From the NCBI RefSeq assembly GCF_038562635.1, contig NZ_JBCFBO010000001.1, positions 1,342,643 through 1,406,642 of the forward strand: a stretch of DNA of 64,000 bases. Direction: 5' to 3'. The position numbers and the translations under genes are program-made. This DNA is from Methanobacterium sp. (GTDB lineage Archaea; Methanobacteriota; Methanobacteria; Methanobacteriales; Methanobacteriaceae). The notes below the pieces were generated by a model. It worked only from the letters and a program-made list of their open reading frames with translations, made no database searches and had not been told where the DNA came from. Of this stretch, positions 50,182 through 58,686 are shown piece after piece. Every line of letters begins with the position of its first letter. The stretch's first letter is position 1.

Positions 50182-51615
50182 CTATTTTGAAGTGCTGTTT
50201 AAAATATTTTCCAGATACTTCTTGGTCCTTTCCTCAAAGATACTCTTTCTATGCTTAACAGCATCCCCATAATTTGATATAACCTTCCTCTTATTTTTAA
50301 CACCTGTAAATGATAGTAAAGCCATCAAAGTGCTTAAAACAGCCCCCAACAAAACAACCCTATGTATCCCTGTTGTTAAATCAATTGCTGCACCTGAAAA
50401 TAACTGATTTTGAAGCATGAACTGTGGAGATATAGCAGAATTTATCAAAAGTCCCGCATAACAAACAGCAAAGACCATCCCCATATCCCTTACAGTTGCA
50501 ATAATACCCGATGCCATTCCTGCATTTTTGTGGGACAGGGTTGACATCAATGTTTTATTTGCAGGGGCCTGAAACAATGCCGTACCAAGTCCAAGAAGCG
50601 CAAGACGCCAGAAAACATCTATGACACTGGAGGAAACTGTAAATTGAGTCATTGAAAGCATTGCAACTATGCAAATAACTGATCCAAAGAAAACTGGAAT
50701 CCGCGACCCTACTTTATCTGACAAAGAACCACTTACAGTGGCCATAAGCATCATAACTATAGGTGAAGCAGTTAAAACCATACCCGAGATACTTGAGCTA
50801 AGATGCATGACTTTCTGCAGGTAAAATGGCATTGCAAAAAGCATCATGTACATGCAGATATAATTTAAGTGCAAACATGTATTAAATGCTGAAAATATTT
50901 TATTTTTAAATAATTTCAGTTCTATCATCGGGTTTTTTGATTTTAACTCAGTATGTACAAATATAACAAATGCCATCACCGCGAAAAGCCCCATAATAGC
51001 CGCAGTTGTGTAATTTGAGCTTTCTATAAGGTTCAATGCATAAATTATCAGGAATAAATAACTAAATTGAAGTATCGTTCCAGGAATATCCCACTGGACT
51101 TCATTAGATTCTCCACGTTTAAGTGTGAAATAGCAGATTCCAAAGGCCAGAATTCCAACCGGGACATTTATCAAAAATATAGATCTCCAGCCAAAAAGAC
51201 CACTCATGATTCCACCTATTACAGGTCCAAATGCTAAACCTGCTGCAATAGCTACAGAGTATATACCCATTGCTTTTCCAAGGTAACGCAGTGGAAATGA
51301 TTTTTCAATGATAACCATTGAAACTGAGAGGATCATAGATGCTGTAACCCCTTGCAATCCCCTAAATATAATTAAAGCTGTAATTGAAGGAGATAAACTG
51401 CAAAGTAACGAAGATATTACAAAACCAATAAGTCCCCAAAGAAACAGGCGTTCATGGCCATAAAAATCTCCAAATCTAGCAAAAAACAGCACCAGACCTA
51501 TAAACATGATCAGATAAGAAGTCAAAACCCATTCTGCTGTGGCCACATTAACCATGAAAAATTCAGCTATCTGAGGAAGGGAAACATTAGTTATACTGGC
51601 ATTTATTGGAACCAT
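50182..51615 (-). CDS. MFS exporter of the DHA2 (EmrB/QacA) type, N-terminus probably frameshifted
   Basis: 477 aa from ATG 51615, about 14 helices. Markers: FFARFGDFYGHERLFLWG (loop 2-3 motif A), FRGLQGVTASMILSVSM, FGPVIGGIMSGLFGWRSIFLINVPVG (motif C region) and SGSLSDKVGSRIP. The C-terminal ~45 residues are charged. Starting at 51615 would cut helix 1: the same frame upstream reads KWRILLAVSIGALMVPI with no start codon before a stop. A start (ATG 51662 or 51668) lies in another frame and joins correctly if one base is added in the six-T run at 51652-51657. Export of drugs or metabolites is inferred. Confidence 0.88.
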   Translation of the reverse strand: MVPINASITNVSLPQIAEFFMVNVATAEWVLTSYLIMFIGLVLFFARFGDFYGHERLFLWGLIGFVISSLLCSLSPSITALIIFRGLQGVTASMILSVSMVIIEKSFPLRYLGKAMGIYSVAIAAGLAFGPVIGGIMSGLFGWRSIFLINVPVGILAFGICYFTLKRGESNEVQWDIPGTILQFSYLFLIIYALNLIESSNYTTAAIMGLFAVMAFVIFVHTELKSKNPMIELKLFKNKIFSAFNTCLHLNYICMYMMLFAMPFYLQKVMHLSSSISGMVLTASPIVMMLMATVSGSLSDKVGSRIPVFFGSVICIVAMLSMTQFTVSSSVIDVFWRLALLGLGTALFQAPANKTLMSTLSHKNAGMASGIIATVRDMGMVFAVCYAGLLINSAISPQFMLQNQLFSGAAIDLTTGIHRVVLLGAVLSTLMALLSFTGVKNKRKVISNYGDAVKHRKSIFEERTKKYLENILNSTSK

Positions 51616-51663
51616 TAAAGCACCTATTGAAACAGCCAGAAGAATTCTCCATTTTTTACCATA

Positions 51664-51739
51664 TTCATCCGTCGTACCAAGACCTTACAACGGATGAAGT
51701 TAAAAAACAGCCCATTTCATACGGCATACGGCATGAAAT
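51664..51739. promoter_or_regulatory. Inverted repeats upstream of the MFS exporter
   Basis: TTCATCCGT/ACGGATGAA (51664-51672 / 51690-51698, 17-nt spacer) overlaps the likely start codon. ATTTCAT/ATGAAAT (51714-51720 / 51733-51739) encloses two tandem ACGGCAT-like repeats. Such sites suit a TetR/MarR-like repressor or an RNA structure. Confidence 0.5.
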
Positions 51740-52017
51740 TTGATTTTTAAGATTAAAAGAGCAGTTATGTATTTTTAATATATTTTTTTGCGTTTTAGAG
51801 ATATTAGAAAGAAAATTTCCATTGAAATCCAATTTTAAGTACACCTTCTATTTTATAATTATTCAATTTTCAGTATCTACGTTCCTGTTAATAGATTTAA
51901 CCATATGGCCTTAGTGTTTATAAAAGTTTTCAAGGGCAGCAAAATTATAATTTCGATAAAATTAACTTAAAATAGTTATTTATAACCTAACTGAAAATGA
52001 TAAGTTTTAGGTTATAT

Positions 52018-52416
52018 TTACTGCGTCCATACTACTGAAACATTTTCGTAGCTTTCTTCCAGTATTGACTGTATTTTTGGCACTGCTTTTTTAATCAGTA
52101 GAAAGATCATTCCAATATTCACTTCAGACCCAACTGCACACACCAGTGCAATACTGTTTGATCCAGATATAACGATGTTCATCTTGTTTCCACTGACCAT
52201 TATAAGTTTCATGTCATCGTTTCCAATATTTTTTAAGGTCCTTTTCCCAAGTTCCATTAAAGCTGCAGACATGGCCGATATCCGCTGGCTGTTTGAACCA
52301 GGAATGTAAGAACATATAATAAGACCATCCTTTCTAATTACATATGACTCCATTATACGAGCTTTACTGTGCATCTCGTCCAAGACATTTTTTATTTGTT
52401 TAGAAATAGGTTCCAT
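52018..52416 (-). CDS. Roadblock/LC7-domain protein (third in cluster)
   Basis: 132 aa, one Roadblock/LC7 fold: RIMESYVIRKDGLIICSYIPG, SAMSAALMELGKRTLKNIG, MVSGNKMNIVISGS and LVCAVGSEVNIGMIFLLIKK. Proteins of this fold (MglB type) dimerise and act as partners or activating proteins of small Ras-like GTPases. The ribosome site before ATG 52416 is weak. It ends the leftward GTPase cluster, 22 nt after the second Roadblock gene. Confidence 0.88.
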   Translation of the reverse strand: MEPISKQIKNVLDEMHSKARIMESYVIRKDGLIICSYIPGSNSQRISAMSAALMELGKRTLKNIGNDDMKLIMVSGNKMNIVISGSNSIALVCAVGSEVNIGMIFLLIKKAVPKIQSILEESYENVSVVWTQ

Positions 52417-52438
52417 TTATATCAATCTTTAAATTGTA

Positions 52439-52828
52439 TTATCCTGAGGGTGTTTGAATTAAATTTTGAATATTTGAAGCTGCTTTTTTAAGAGTTAACC
52501 GAATCATTCCAATATTTGCATTATCATCTGTAAGCACTACCACAACATATTCCGATCCAATTTCTTCCATGATAATCTTACCATAATCTGTTTCAACTAT
52601 TAATTTCTCAGGTATCCCAAAATTTATGTTTTTAACCATCTCAGTAACTGCACCTAAAACAGCCGCACTTGTAGCACTTACAATAGAATCATTCTGATCT
52701 ATCCTCCCAACTGGCATACCGCCCATAGTTGCAAGTATACAATTCTGTACACCATTAATCTTCATCAATGGCTTTAAAACGTTTTCAATAGTTAAATCTA
52801 ACTTTTCAGTACCATTAAAATTCAACAT
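52439..52828 (-). CDS. Roadblock/LC7-domain protein (second in cluster)
   Basis: 129 aa: MKINGVQNCILATMGGMPVG, SATSAAVLGAVTEMVKNINF, VETDYGKIIMEEIGSEYVV and ANIGMIRLTLKKA. AAGG and an AGGTGA lie upstream of ATG 52828. It is placed 19 nt after the GTPase gene, the order expected of an MglA/MglB-like pair. Confidence 0.88.
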   Translation of the reverse strand: MLNFNGTEKLDLTIENVLKPLMKINGVQNCILATMGGMPVGRIDQNDSIVSATSAAVLGAVTEMVKNINFGIPEKLIVETDYGKIIMEEIGSEYVVVVLTDDNANIGMIRLTLKKAASNIQNLIQTPSG

Positions 52829-52847
52829 AGCCTTTTCACCTCCCTAT

Positions 52848-53351
52848 TTATTGTTTTGTATTTGTAATATTCATCATGAGCGTTTCCATTACAAGATCCA
52901 GATTTTGTTTTGTAACAGAAGAAGTATTTATCACTGAAACTTCATCAGAAATTTCCAATTCTTCCCTTACATTCTCTTGAGATAAATGAACAAGATCATC
53001 CTTATTTATAGCCACAACATAAGGCACATTATGATTTTTTATAAATGCCATGAGCTCTTTATCAACAGGCGAAATACCAACAGTTGAATCTATCAAAAAT
53101 ATAGCCCCATCCATACCTATAGCCAGAGTATTCCACATAAACGAGAATCTCCGATGTCCCGGCGTGGCAAACATCTGAATAAAATAATTATCATAATCTA
53201 ACTGAACAAAATCAAAGCTATTTGTAATTCTTTCAAATTCCCCTTTCATAAGCAGCTTTTTACCACTTATAGTTTCAACAAAAGTCGTTTTACCAGCATC
53301 CAACGCCCCAAAAACAACTATCTTAATTATACCTTTATTCTCTCCTTCCAT
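52848..53351 (-). CDS. Ras-like small GTPase (MglA/CvnD type)
   Basis: 167 aa. GTPase motifs: G1 FGALDAGKTTFVE, G3 ATPGHRRF (Ala in place of the usual Asp of DxxG, as in some prokaryotic Arf/Ras-like proteins), G4 AINKDDL and a G5-like INTSSVTK. Such GTPases switch between GDP and GTP forms and set cell polarity or signalling in bacteria; the archaeal role is unknown. Two Roadblock genes follow at 19 and 22 nt. Ribosome site before ATG 53351 is weak. Its likely TATA box lies in the loop of a long inverted repeat upstream. Confidence 0.9.
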   Translation of the reverse strand: MEGENKGIIKIVVFGALDAGKTTFVETISGKKLLMKGEFERITNSFDFVQLDYDNYFIQMFATPGHRRFSFMWNTLAIGMDGAIFLIDSTVGISPVDKELMAFIKNHNVPYVVAINKDDLVHLSQENVREELEISDEVSVINTSSVTKQNLDLVMETLMMNITNTKQ

Positions 53352-53395
53352 TACTGCCAGTCCATTATTAATTTTATTTAAATAAAAAAATTCAT

Positions 53396-53450
53396 GTTTT
53401 ATGAGTGTTTCGGAGGAGGTATATACTTGTTGCGGATTTACTCATAAAAC
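53396..53450 (-). promoter_or_regulatory. 11-bp inverted repeat around the GTPase promoter
   Basis: GTTTTATGAGT (53396-53406) and ACTCATAAAAC (53440-53450) are perfect complements 33 nt apart. Read leftwards, AGTATATACC in the spacer is a TATA candidate for the GTPase gene. The right arm reaches to within 11 nt of the stop codon of the upstream gene. Confidence 0.5.
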
Positions 53451-53461
53451 TCTACAGCATA

Positions 53462-53893
53462 TTAAATTTTTTTTATGTGTGCACTGCAAGTACCATACTC
53501 TTGTTTTTCTCTTTTCCAATCGTACATGTTCCCTGAAATATTTTCAATAGCAACCAAAGATGTATTAAAGAAGGGACATGAATGTTCTTCATCTATGTTT
53601 TTTTCATCCATTTCATCAACAATAGGCATAAAACCGCAGCCTGTCACTTTTATAGTTGCTTCACCATCTTTTATCTCATAAGTCATCTCACTTAAAGTAC
53701 CGTGACTCTTATAATAATCTTTGATGGAATCTAAACTTGATTCATAAGTACTCATGTCACCTCCATTAGCCTCTATTGTCTCATAAAATCTATTAGCAAC
53801 CTGCCTCCAAATCGGGAAAGAACCTTCACCAAGAGTGCTCCAGAGTGCTTCTATAAGTCCTGCTATAATTATATCAGTTGGATTATCTTCCAT
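53462..53893 (-). CDS. Conserved protein resembling the methanogen output domain (MetOD1-like)
   Basis: 143 aa. IIAGLIEALWSTLGEGSFPI and WRQVANRFYETIEANGG form an N-terminal helical part. The C-terminal part has conserved-looking Cys: VTGCGFMPIV, SCPFFNTSLVAIE and EYGTCSAHI. This resembles the methanogen output domain seen at the end of some methanogen sensor proteins, recalled from memory and not verified. GGTGATTAA precedes ATG 53893. It follows a Roadblock gene by 11 nt and belongs to the GTPase cluster, perhaps as its effector. Confidence 0.6.
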   Translation of the reverse strand: MEDNPTDIIIAGLIEALWSTLGEGSFPIWRQVANRFYETIEANGGDMSTYESSLDSIKDYYKSHGTLSEMTYEIKDGEATIKVTGCGFMPIVDEMDEKNIDEEHSCPFFNTSLVAIENISGNMYDWKREKQEYGTCSAHIKKI

Positions 53894-53904
53894 TTAATCA
53901 CCGC

Positions 53905-54276
53905 TTATTCCATTGCTTTTGCTACTTGTTCTGATGTCCTTTCAATTTCCATCAGTACTAACCCTAAATTTACTTCTTTAGGTGAAAGAACTGCTAAAAT
54001 ACCCTTACTACCTGCAAAAGAGAATGTAGCTTTTCCAGTACTTCCTTCAATTATAATCTCACTTAAATCTCCCCTGCTTAACTCATCACAAGTTCTTTGA
54101 GAAGTACCTACAATAGCTGCACCCATTGCAGCTAAACGCTTCTCATCAGTGTCTTGAGATAAAACAGAAGCTATCATTAAACCGTCAGGCCTTAAAAGAG
54201 CAGCACCAGTAACATCGCCCGGAGCCCTCTCCAAAAGCTCATTCAAAATACCGCCAACATCTTCACGAATACCCAT
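53905..54276 (-). CDS. Roadblock/LC7-domain protein (first in cluster)
   Basis: 123 aa from ATG 54276, with GGGTGAT about 5 nt upstream. Pattern: NELLERAPGDVTGAALLRPD, LMIASVLSQDTDEKRLAAMG, SEIIIEGSTGKATFSFAGS and LAVLSPKEVNLGLVLMEIER. It opens the five-gene leftward cluster Roadblock / MetOD1-like / GTPase / Roadblock / Roadblock. Three different Roadblock proteins with a single GTPase suggests more than a simple MglA-MglB pair. Confidence 0.88.
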   Translation of the reverse strand: MGIREDVGGILNELLERAPGDVTGAALLRPDGLMIASVLSQDTDEKRLAAMGAAIVGTSQRTCDELSRGDLSEIIIEGSTGKATFSFAGSKGILAVLSPKEVNLGLVLMEIERTSEQVAKAME

Positions 54277-54522
54277 AAATATCACCCATATTTATCGTTG
54301 AAATCATGCCGTAAAACACGAGCCCAACTTGTTAAATTATATTGCTGTTTAATAAAGATAGTTAGATTAAGTCCAATTTGATTTAAAACTTAATTCTCAA
54401 CTTACCCCAGTTTAATACTAATTTAAATATTACTTCATTCCCATTAATCACCCCCATAAGAAAAATATGATTTTTCATATCTCTAATTGCTAATTCAAGT
54501 TTTATATACTCATTATTAAGTT

Positions 54523-54557
54523 TTTTGTAACTTTTGAAGTAGTTTAAAGTTACAAAA
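54523..54557. promoter_or_regulatory. 12-bp perfect inverted repeat between the GTPase cluster and trmB
   Basis: TTTTGTAACTTT (54523-54534) and AAAGTTACAAAA (54546-54557), 11-nt spacer, lie in the 550-nt divergent gap 54277-54826. A good candidate operator or hairpin; which gene it serves is unclear. Confidence 0.55.
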
Positions 54558-54714
54558 GTCTCTATTTTGTATTAAAAAGGTATACAAGATAAATACTAAT
54601 TTAATAAATCAGTGATAATAATTTCGGACCAGTTATAAACAGATAGATAATGAGTAAATTATATTCAATTATGAAATTAACCGCATTGATCTTTTAAAAA
54701 TACATTATAGAACA

Positions 54715-54740
54715 CAATTTGCTATAATATTAGCAAATTG
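54715..54740. promoter_or_regulatory. 10-bp perfect inverted repeat upstream of trmB-like gene
   Basis: CAATTTGCTA (54715-54724) and TAGCAAATTG (54731-54740) with a 6-nt centre, about 87 nt before ATG 54827. The form fits a dimeric helix-turn-helix regulator, possibly autoregulation by the adjacent TrmB protein. Confidence 0.55.
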
Positions 54741-54826
54741 TCGTAAATATCAAACAAAAATAGTTATTTAAGGCATTAACACGCAGATTATACTTAATTT
54801 TTCCATAAATCTATTAAGATTTCATA

Positions 54827-55675
54827 ATGATTAATATAGAATTATATACATCCTTTAGATCAAGTTTATTAGATACTAAAGCCAACATTAATCATATGAA
54901 AGATCAAGAGTTATTATCAATTCTACAATGGATGGGAATGACTTACTATGGCGCTAAAGCATACCATACACTTATAAAAACTGGAACCTCAAATCCTACA
55001 ACAATTGCTGAAAAATCAGGAGTCCCCCGAACCAAGATATATGAAGTACTAAACAAATTAGAAAAAGATAACTGGATACTAATCGAAAAAACTAGACCTG
55101 CAACTGTAAAACCTCGTTATCCTCGTGAAGTTATAGAAGAACACAAATCATACATGAATTCACAATTAGATAAAATTTCCAGCGAATTAAGTATGATATA
55201 TGATAATGTACTTGAAAATGAAACTCCCATGATTAAAGTTGTACATTCCTCAGAAAAAATTATTCAAATAACAGAACATTTAATTGAAAATGCTAAGAAC
55301 AAAATAATATTAATGGGAAGCCTTTATTTACCCTATGGAGTTGATGTATTTAAAGAACAACTTTCAAAAGCTAAACAAAGGGGAGTAAATGTCAGAATTA
55401 TTGCAGAACATCTGAACACTGAATTTGTTAACTTTTTAGGACATTTAAATGAATACGCAGATATTAAAAAAGGACATCCCTATTACATGAAAAATATGGT
55501 GGTAGATAATAAAGAATGTGTTTTTATGATGGCACAAATTGAAAATGGAGTCCCCAATGTAGATAGTACAACTATAATATGGATATCCAGCCCATTTTTA
55601 GCAGCTTATGTATCCAGTGTTTTTGAAATGGAATGGAAAAATTTAGATTACTACAATAAAGATAATCCCGATTAA
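54827..55675 (+). CDS. TrmB-family transcriptional regulator
   Basis: 282 aa. The N-terminal winged helix (about 28-100) has MGMTYYGAKAYHTLIKTGTS, TIAEKSGVPRTKIYEVLNKL and DNWILIEKTRPATVKPRYP, the TrmB signature. A coiled coil follows (~105-135) and then a phospholipase D-like effector domain with ENAKNKIILMGSLYLPYGVD and AKQRGVNVRIIAEH. TrmB proteins sense sugars or other small molecules; the ligand here is unknown. ATG 54896 (MKDQELLSIL) is an alternative start. It is divergent from the GTPase cluster and has a perfect inverted repeat upstream. Confidence 0.88.
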   Translation: MINIELYTSFRSSLLDTKANINHMKDQELLSILQWMGMTYYGAKAYHTLIKTGTSNPTTIAEKSGVPRTKIYEVLNKLEKDNWILIEKTRPATVKPRYPREVIEEHKSYMNSQLDKISSELSMIYDNVLENETPMIKVVHSSEKIIQITEHLIENAKNKIILMGSLYLPYGVDVFKEQLSKAKQRGVNVRIIAEHLNTEFVNFLGHLNEYADIKKGHPYYMKNMVVDNKECVFMMAQIENGVPNVDSTTIIWISSPFLAAYVSSVFEMEWKNLDYYNKDNPD

Positions 55676-55795
55676 TCTGAAAATATAATAATAAATAAAC
55701 ATATGTATATATAATTTTCCGCATTATCCATATTAATAGCCATTTTTAACCATATAAAAAAACAATAATCAATTTAAACAATTTTAGAACTTTTT

Positions 55796-56455
55796 TTATA
55801 CGTACCATTCCTGCATTTTTTCAGTTACAGTTTCAAAAGTTGGCCCAAACAAGAAAATATCATTATGCAGTGCGTTATCTATTTGAACAACTTGTGTACC
55901 TTCAGACTTCAATTTAACACAATTAGACATAATTTCAGGCATATCACGTGATCCATAAATAATCAATGACTTATTTTCATCAGACTGAAATAAGGGCAGA
56001 TCATTTACAATTTTAGATATATTACAATTAGACTTATGTACCCTGTAACCTCTGCGTTCTTCAAGAAATCCCATAGTTTGCGGGCTAAAGGTCTTGTCCA
56101 ATGCAGGAGATATCCCAATAGCATAATCTGCACTACTTATAAGTGAAAGCCGCCCACCTAATGAATGGCCTACTGCAGTTACCTTTCCAAAGGGCCTGAA
56201 ATGTGAAATTGCAGTTTCAAGATCCAAAAGAATATCTCTATCCAGATCAAGAGGGTGTTCACCATGACCTCTAAGATCTATAGCCCCTACTACAAATCCT
56301 TTTTCTGCCATATGCCATGCAAAACCCATCATCTCCTCTTTTAAACCGCCGTAGCCATGGACAGCTACAACTGCTCCTATTGGGTTTAGAGGTTTAAAAG
56401 TTACACATGGAACTTTTAAACCGTTTCCGTTGATTATTTCTCTTTCAATTTCCAT
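55796..56455 (-). CDS. Alpha/beta hydrolase (serine hydrolase)
   Basis: 219 aa from ATG 56455 (GATGAT upstream; ATG 56467 adds four residues). Oxyanion region AVHGYGGLKEEM, nucleophile elbow AVGHSLGGRLSL with Ser, the likely acid in IIYGSRDMPEI and His in NALHNDIFLFG. It resembles dienelactone hydrolase or lipase-like esterases. Substrate unknown. Single gene, unlike the nucleophile-less relative at 28555. Confidence 0.88.
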   Translation of the reverse strand: MEIEREIINGNGLKVPCVTFKPLNPIGAVVAVHGYGGLKEEMMGFAWHMAEKGFVVGAIDLRGHGEHPLDLDRDILLDLETAISHFRPFGKVTAVGHSLGGRLSLISSADYAIGISPALDKTFSPQTMGFLEERRGYRVHKSNCNISKIVNDLPLFQSDENKSLIIYGSRDMPEIMSNCVKLKSEGTQVVQIDNALHNDIFLFGPTFETVTEKMQEWYV

Positions 56456-56587
56456 CTTAATTATCATCTATTTTTTAAAACGTAATTTAAAACATAATTC
56501 TTTTTCCGAGCAAGCAAAAAGTAATTTAAAACATAATCTATGTATAATTTTCTTTTCCAAGCAAAATAAAAAGTAATTTAAAATATA

Positions 56588-57649
56588 TTAATCGGTATAC
56601 AACCTTTTTTTGGAAGCGGGCATTTCTTCAAATATTTTTTGAGCTTCTTCTGCAGTTACGGGTATTCTTTCGCCATTTTTTTCCACAATTACGCCACTGT
56701 TGGCCAACTTTTTGTATCGAGCTATCCTGATTTCCTTTTGTGGATGACAAACAAGTTGACATAAGCTGCAGGTATACTCAATCCGATATCCTGGATAAAA
56801 TGGATGGTAAAACCCTCCTTCAATTCCATTTATAGAATTTCTTTCAAATTGAACAGGTTTGGCCTTTTCCTGAAATATTTTAATTAATTCAGAATCGTCT
56901 TCAGGGATAGGAAATCTTGCAGGCGACCATGTAGACCATTTACCCTCTTTGTAACCTGTGCTTCCAGTACATACGTATGAACACCTTAAAGGATGTGCTT
57001 TTTTAGCAGCGACATATGTATCATCACCAATTTTTTCAACATCCTCTTCATCTATCATATAATCCCCAAGGCACGCTGCAAAACATAATTTACATTTATC
57101 ACAGTAGTTTTCCTCTTCTGGAAGTGATCTTGTGGGTTTTAGTTTGGCACCTGTAACCACACTTGCAAGGGCAACAGATGAACCATATTCCTTTGTGATG
57201 ATCATTCCAGAATAGCCCATGTGGCCAATATCTCCCCTTACAGCTAAAAATTTATGAGATAAAGGAGGCACCCTGTATTCTGAAGGCGAATCTTTTCTGT
57301 AAACAAAATTTGCATGTACAGGTTCTGCTTCATAACCTATCTGGTTTAACAGACCCGATATTTCAAGGGCAATTCCATTTGCAAGGGTTGTAGCCCTTAC
57401 TTTCTTTTTTTCAAGTTCTTTATGGTCTTCCTTTGCAAGGAATTTATCGATACTCCCCTCCATATCGCCTTCATCAAATGGGACTGCAAATGTAACTGCA
57501 GAATTTGCCCCATCCAAAATATAATCCAGTTCTGTTGTAAAATGCCAGTCTTCTAATGTTTTACGGGTTGTAATTCCAACATGACTTGCTCCAAGGGTTA
57601 AAGCCATGCCTTTTATAATTTCAGTTAAATCAGTATCTTGATTTGGCAT
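56588..57649 (-). CDS. QueG-like 4Fe-4S protein (reductive dehalogenase/epoxyqueuosine reductase-like)
   Basis: 353 aa from ATG 57649, after GGAG. N-terminal domain with ALTLGASHVGITT and AVTFAVPF, then GDIGHMGYSGMIITKEYGS, the region that in this superfamily binds a corrinoid. Two ferredoxin-type clusters follow: CDKCKLCFAACLGD with CSYVCTG, and CSLCQLVCHPQKE. Archaea do not make queuosine the bacterial way, so a different reduction is likely. The substrate is unknown. An 8-bp inverted repeat lies upstream. Confidence 0.8.
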   Translation of the reverse strand: MPNQDTDLTEIIKGMALTLGASHVGITTRKTLEDWHFTTELDYILDGANSAVTFAVPFDEGDMEGSIDKFLAKEDHKELEKKKVRATTLANGIALEISGLLNQIGYEAEPVHANFVYRKDSPSEYRVPPLSHKFLAVRGDIGHMGYSGMIITKEYGSSVALASVVTGAKLKPTRSLPEEENYCDKCKLCFAACLGDYMIDEEDVEKIGDDTYVAAKKAHPLRCSYVCTGSTGYKEGKWSTWSPARFPIPEDDSELIKIFQEKAKPVQFERNSINGIEGGFYHPFYPGYRIEYTCSLCQLVCHPQKEIRIARYKKLANSGVIVEKNGERIPVTAEEAQKIFEEMPASKKRLYTD

Positions 57650-57711
57650 AATAGTTACTCCAAAATTCATTATAGTTAATATAATTGAATAGTAGTATAT
57701 ACTTTAAGGTT

Positions 57712-57738
57712 AGTAAAATGTACAAGGTATATTTTACT
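57712..57738. promoter_or_regulatory. Inverted repeat upstream of the 4Fe-4S protein gene
   Basis: AGTAAAAT (57712-57719) and ATTTTACT (57731-57738) with an 11-nt spacer, about 63 nt before ATG 57649. AT-rich arms make chance occurrence more likely than for the GC-containing repeats. Confidence 0.35.
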
Positions 57739-57895
57739 GCATTTACCTATTTTATTAAAAAGTAATCATTAACTAACGTTAAAACTGATTTAACTTTATA
57801 CAAACCGTTACTTCCAAATATAAATTTTAAAAATACACATAATTAAAAATAGAGAGATATTAATGTACACTATAAAAAAAGTTAAGATAATGTAC

Positions 57896-58453
57896 TTAAC
57901 TTTCAGCCAGTTTCTTACCTATTTCCCTGGCTTTTTCAAGGACATCTTTCTTGTCATTAACTGCCCCAGGAGCATTATTGTCCTGCGAACTCAACATATC
58001 AACGACATTATATCCAAGGAACCCAAACATGTCTTTGGTAGAGTTGTAATATCCTGAAAATGTGTTTTCATCAGGATTGCCCTGAGTAAATACCAGTGCC
58101 ATGTCTTTTTTGCCGTATTTTTCTTCAAAACCAGTCATGAATAAAGCGTAAAGTCTGTCTGTGAAGAGTTTTGCCTGGGCAGTCATCTGCCACATGTAAA
58201 TTGGAGATCCAAGTACGAAAGCATCTGCTTCTTTTAGTTCTTTATAAATCTCCTGCATATCATCATCTGTAGCACATTCGCCATCGTTGCTTTTACAATA
58301 CATACATGCCTTACACGGAACTATAGCCATTTTATCCAGGTTGAAACTTTTGGTTTCTGCCCCCATATCACCTGCTCCTTTAAGCACTTCTTCAACAAGA
58401 ATTTCTGTGTTACCGCCCTCTCTTGGACTTCCTACTAATCCTATTACCCTCAT
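57896..58453 (-). CDS. NADPH-dependent FMN reductase / iron-sulfur flavoprotein
   Basis: 185 aa. Flavodoxin-like fold with FMN-phosphate loop GSPREGGNTE and the SPIYMWQMTAQAKLFTDR segment. CKACMYCKSNDGEC gives the compact Cys motif (C-x2-C-x2-C) of iron-sulfur flavoproteins, which transfer electrons, often to reduce O2 or peroxide. GGAGG precedes ATG 58453. It is divergent from an HxlR regulator gene, a common pairing in which the regulator controls the flavoprotein. Confidence 0.92.
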   Translation of the reverse strand: MRVIGLVGSPREGGNTEILVEEVLKGAGDMGAETKSFNLDKMAIVPCKACMYCKSNDGECATDDDMQEIYKELKEADAFVLGSPIYMWQMTAQAKLFTDRLYALFMTGFEEKYGKKDMALVFTQGNPDENTFSGYYNSTKDMFGFLGYNVVDMLSSQDNNAPGAVNDKKDVLEKAREIGKKLAES

Positions 58454-58686
58454 TTTTGGCCTCCAGACTTTTTCTATTTATTAAAATCAAAATTTTAATA
58501 AATTTTGATGATTTCCACAAATATTCAATTAAACATTTAAGCCGTCTTTTTAAGCCAGCGAACTGCCCTTAAAAAAGCTTTTATATTATGCAGTAAGAGA
58601 GTCTAACTAATAAATCAAGATGGATATCTTAAAGTTATCTCTCAAATTCCATTCGATGTCTGTTTGGAGTTAGTTAAGTAGATTTT

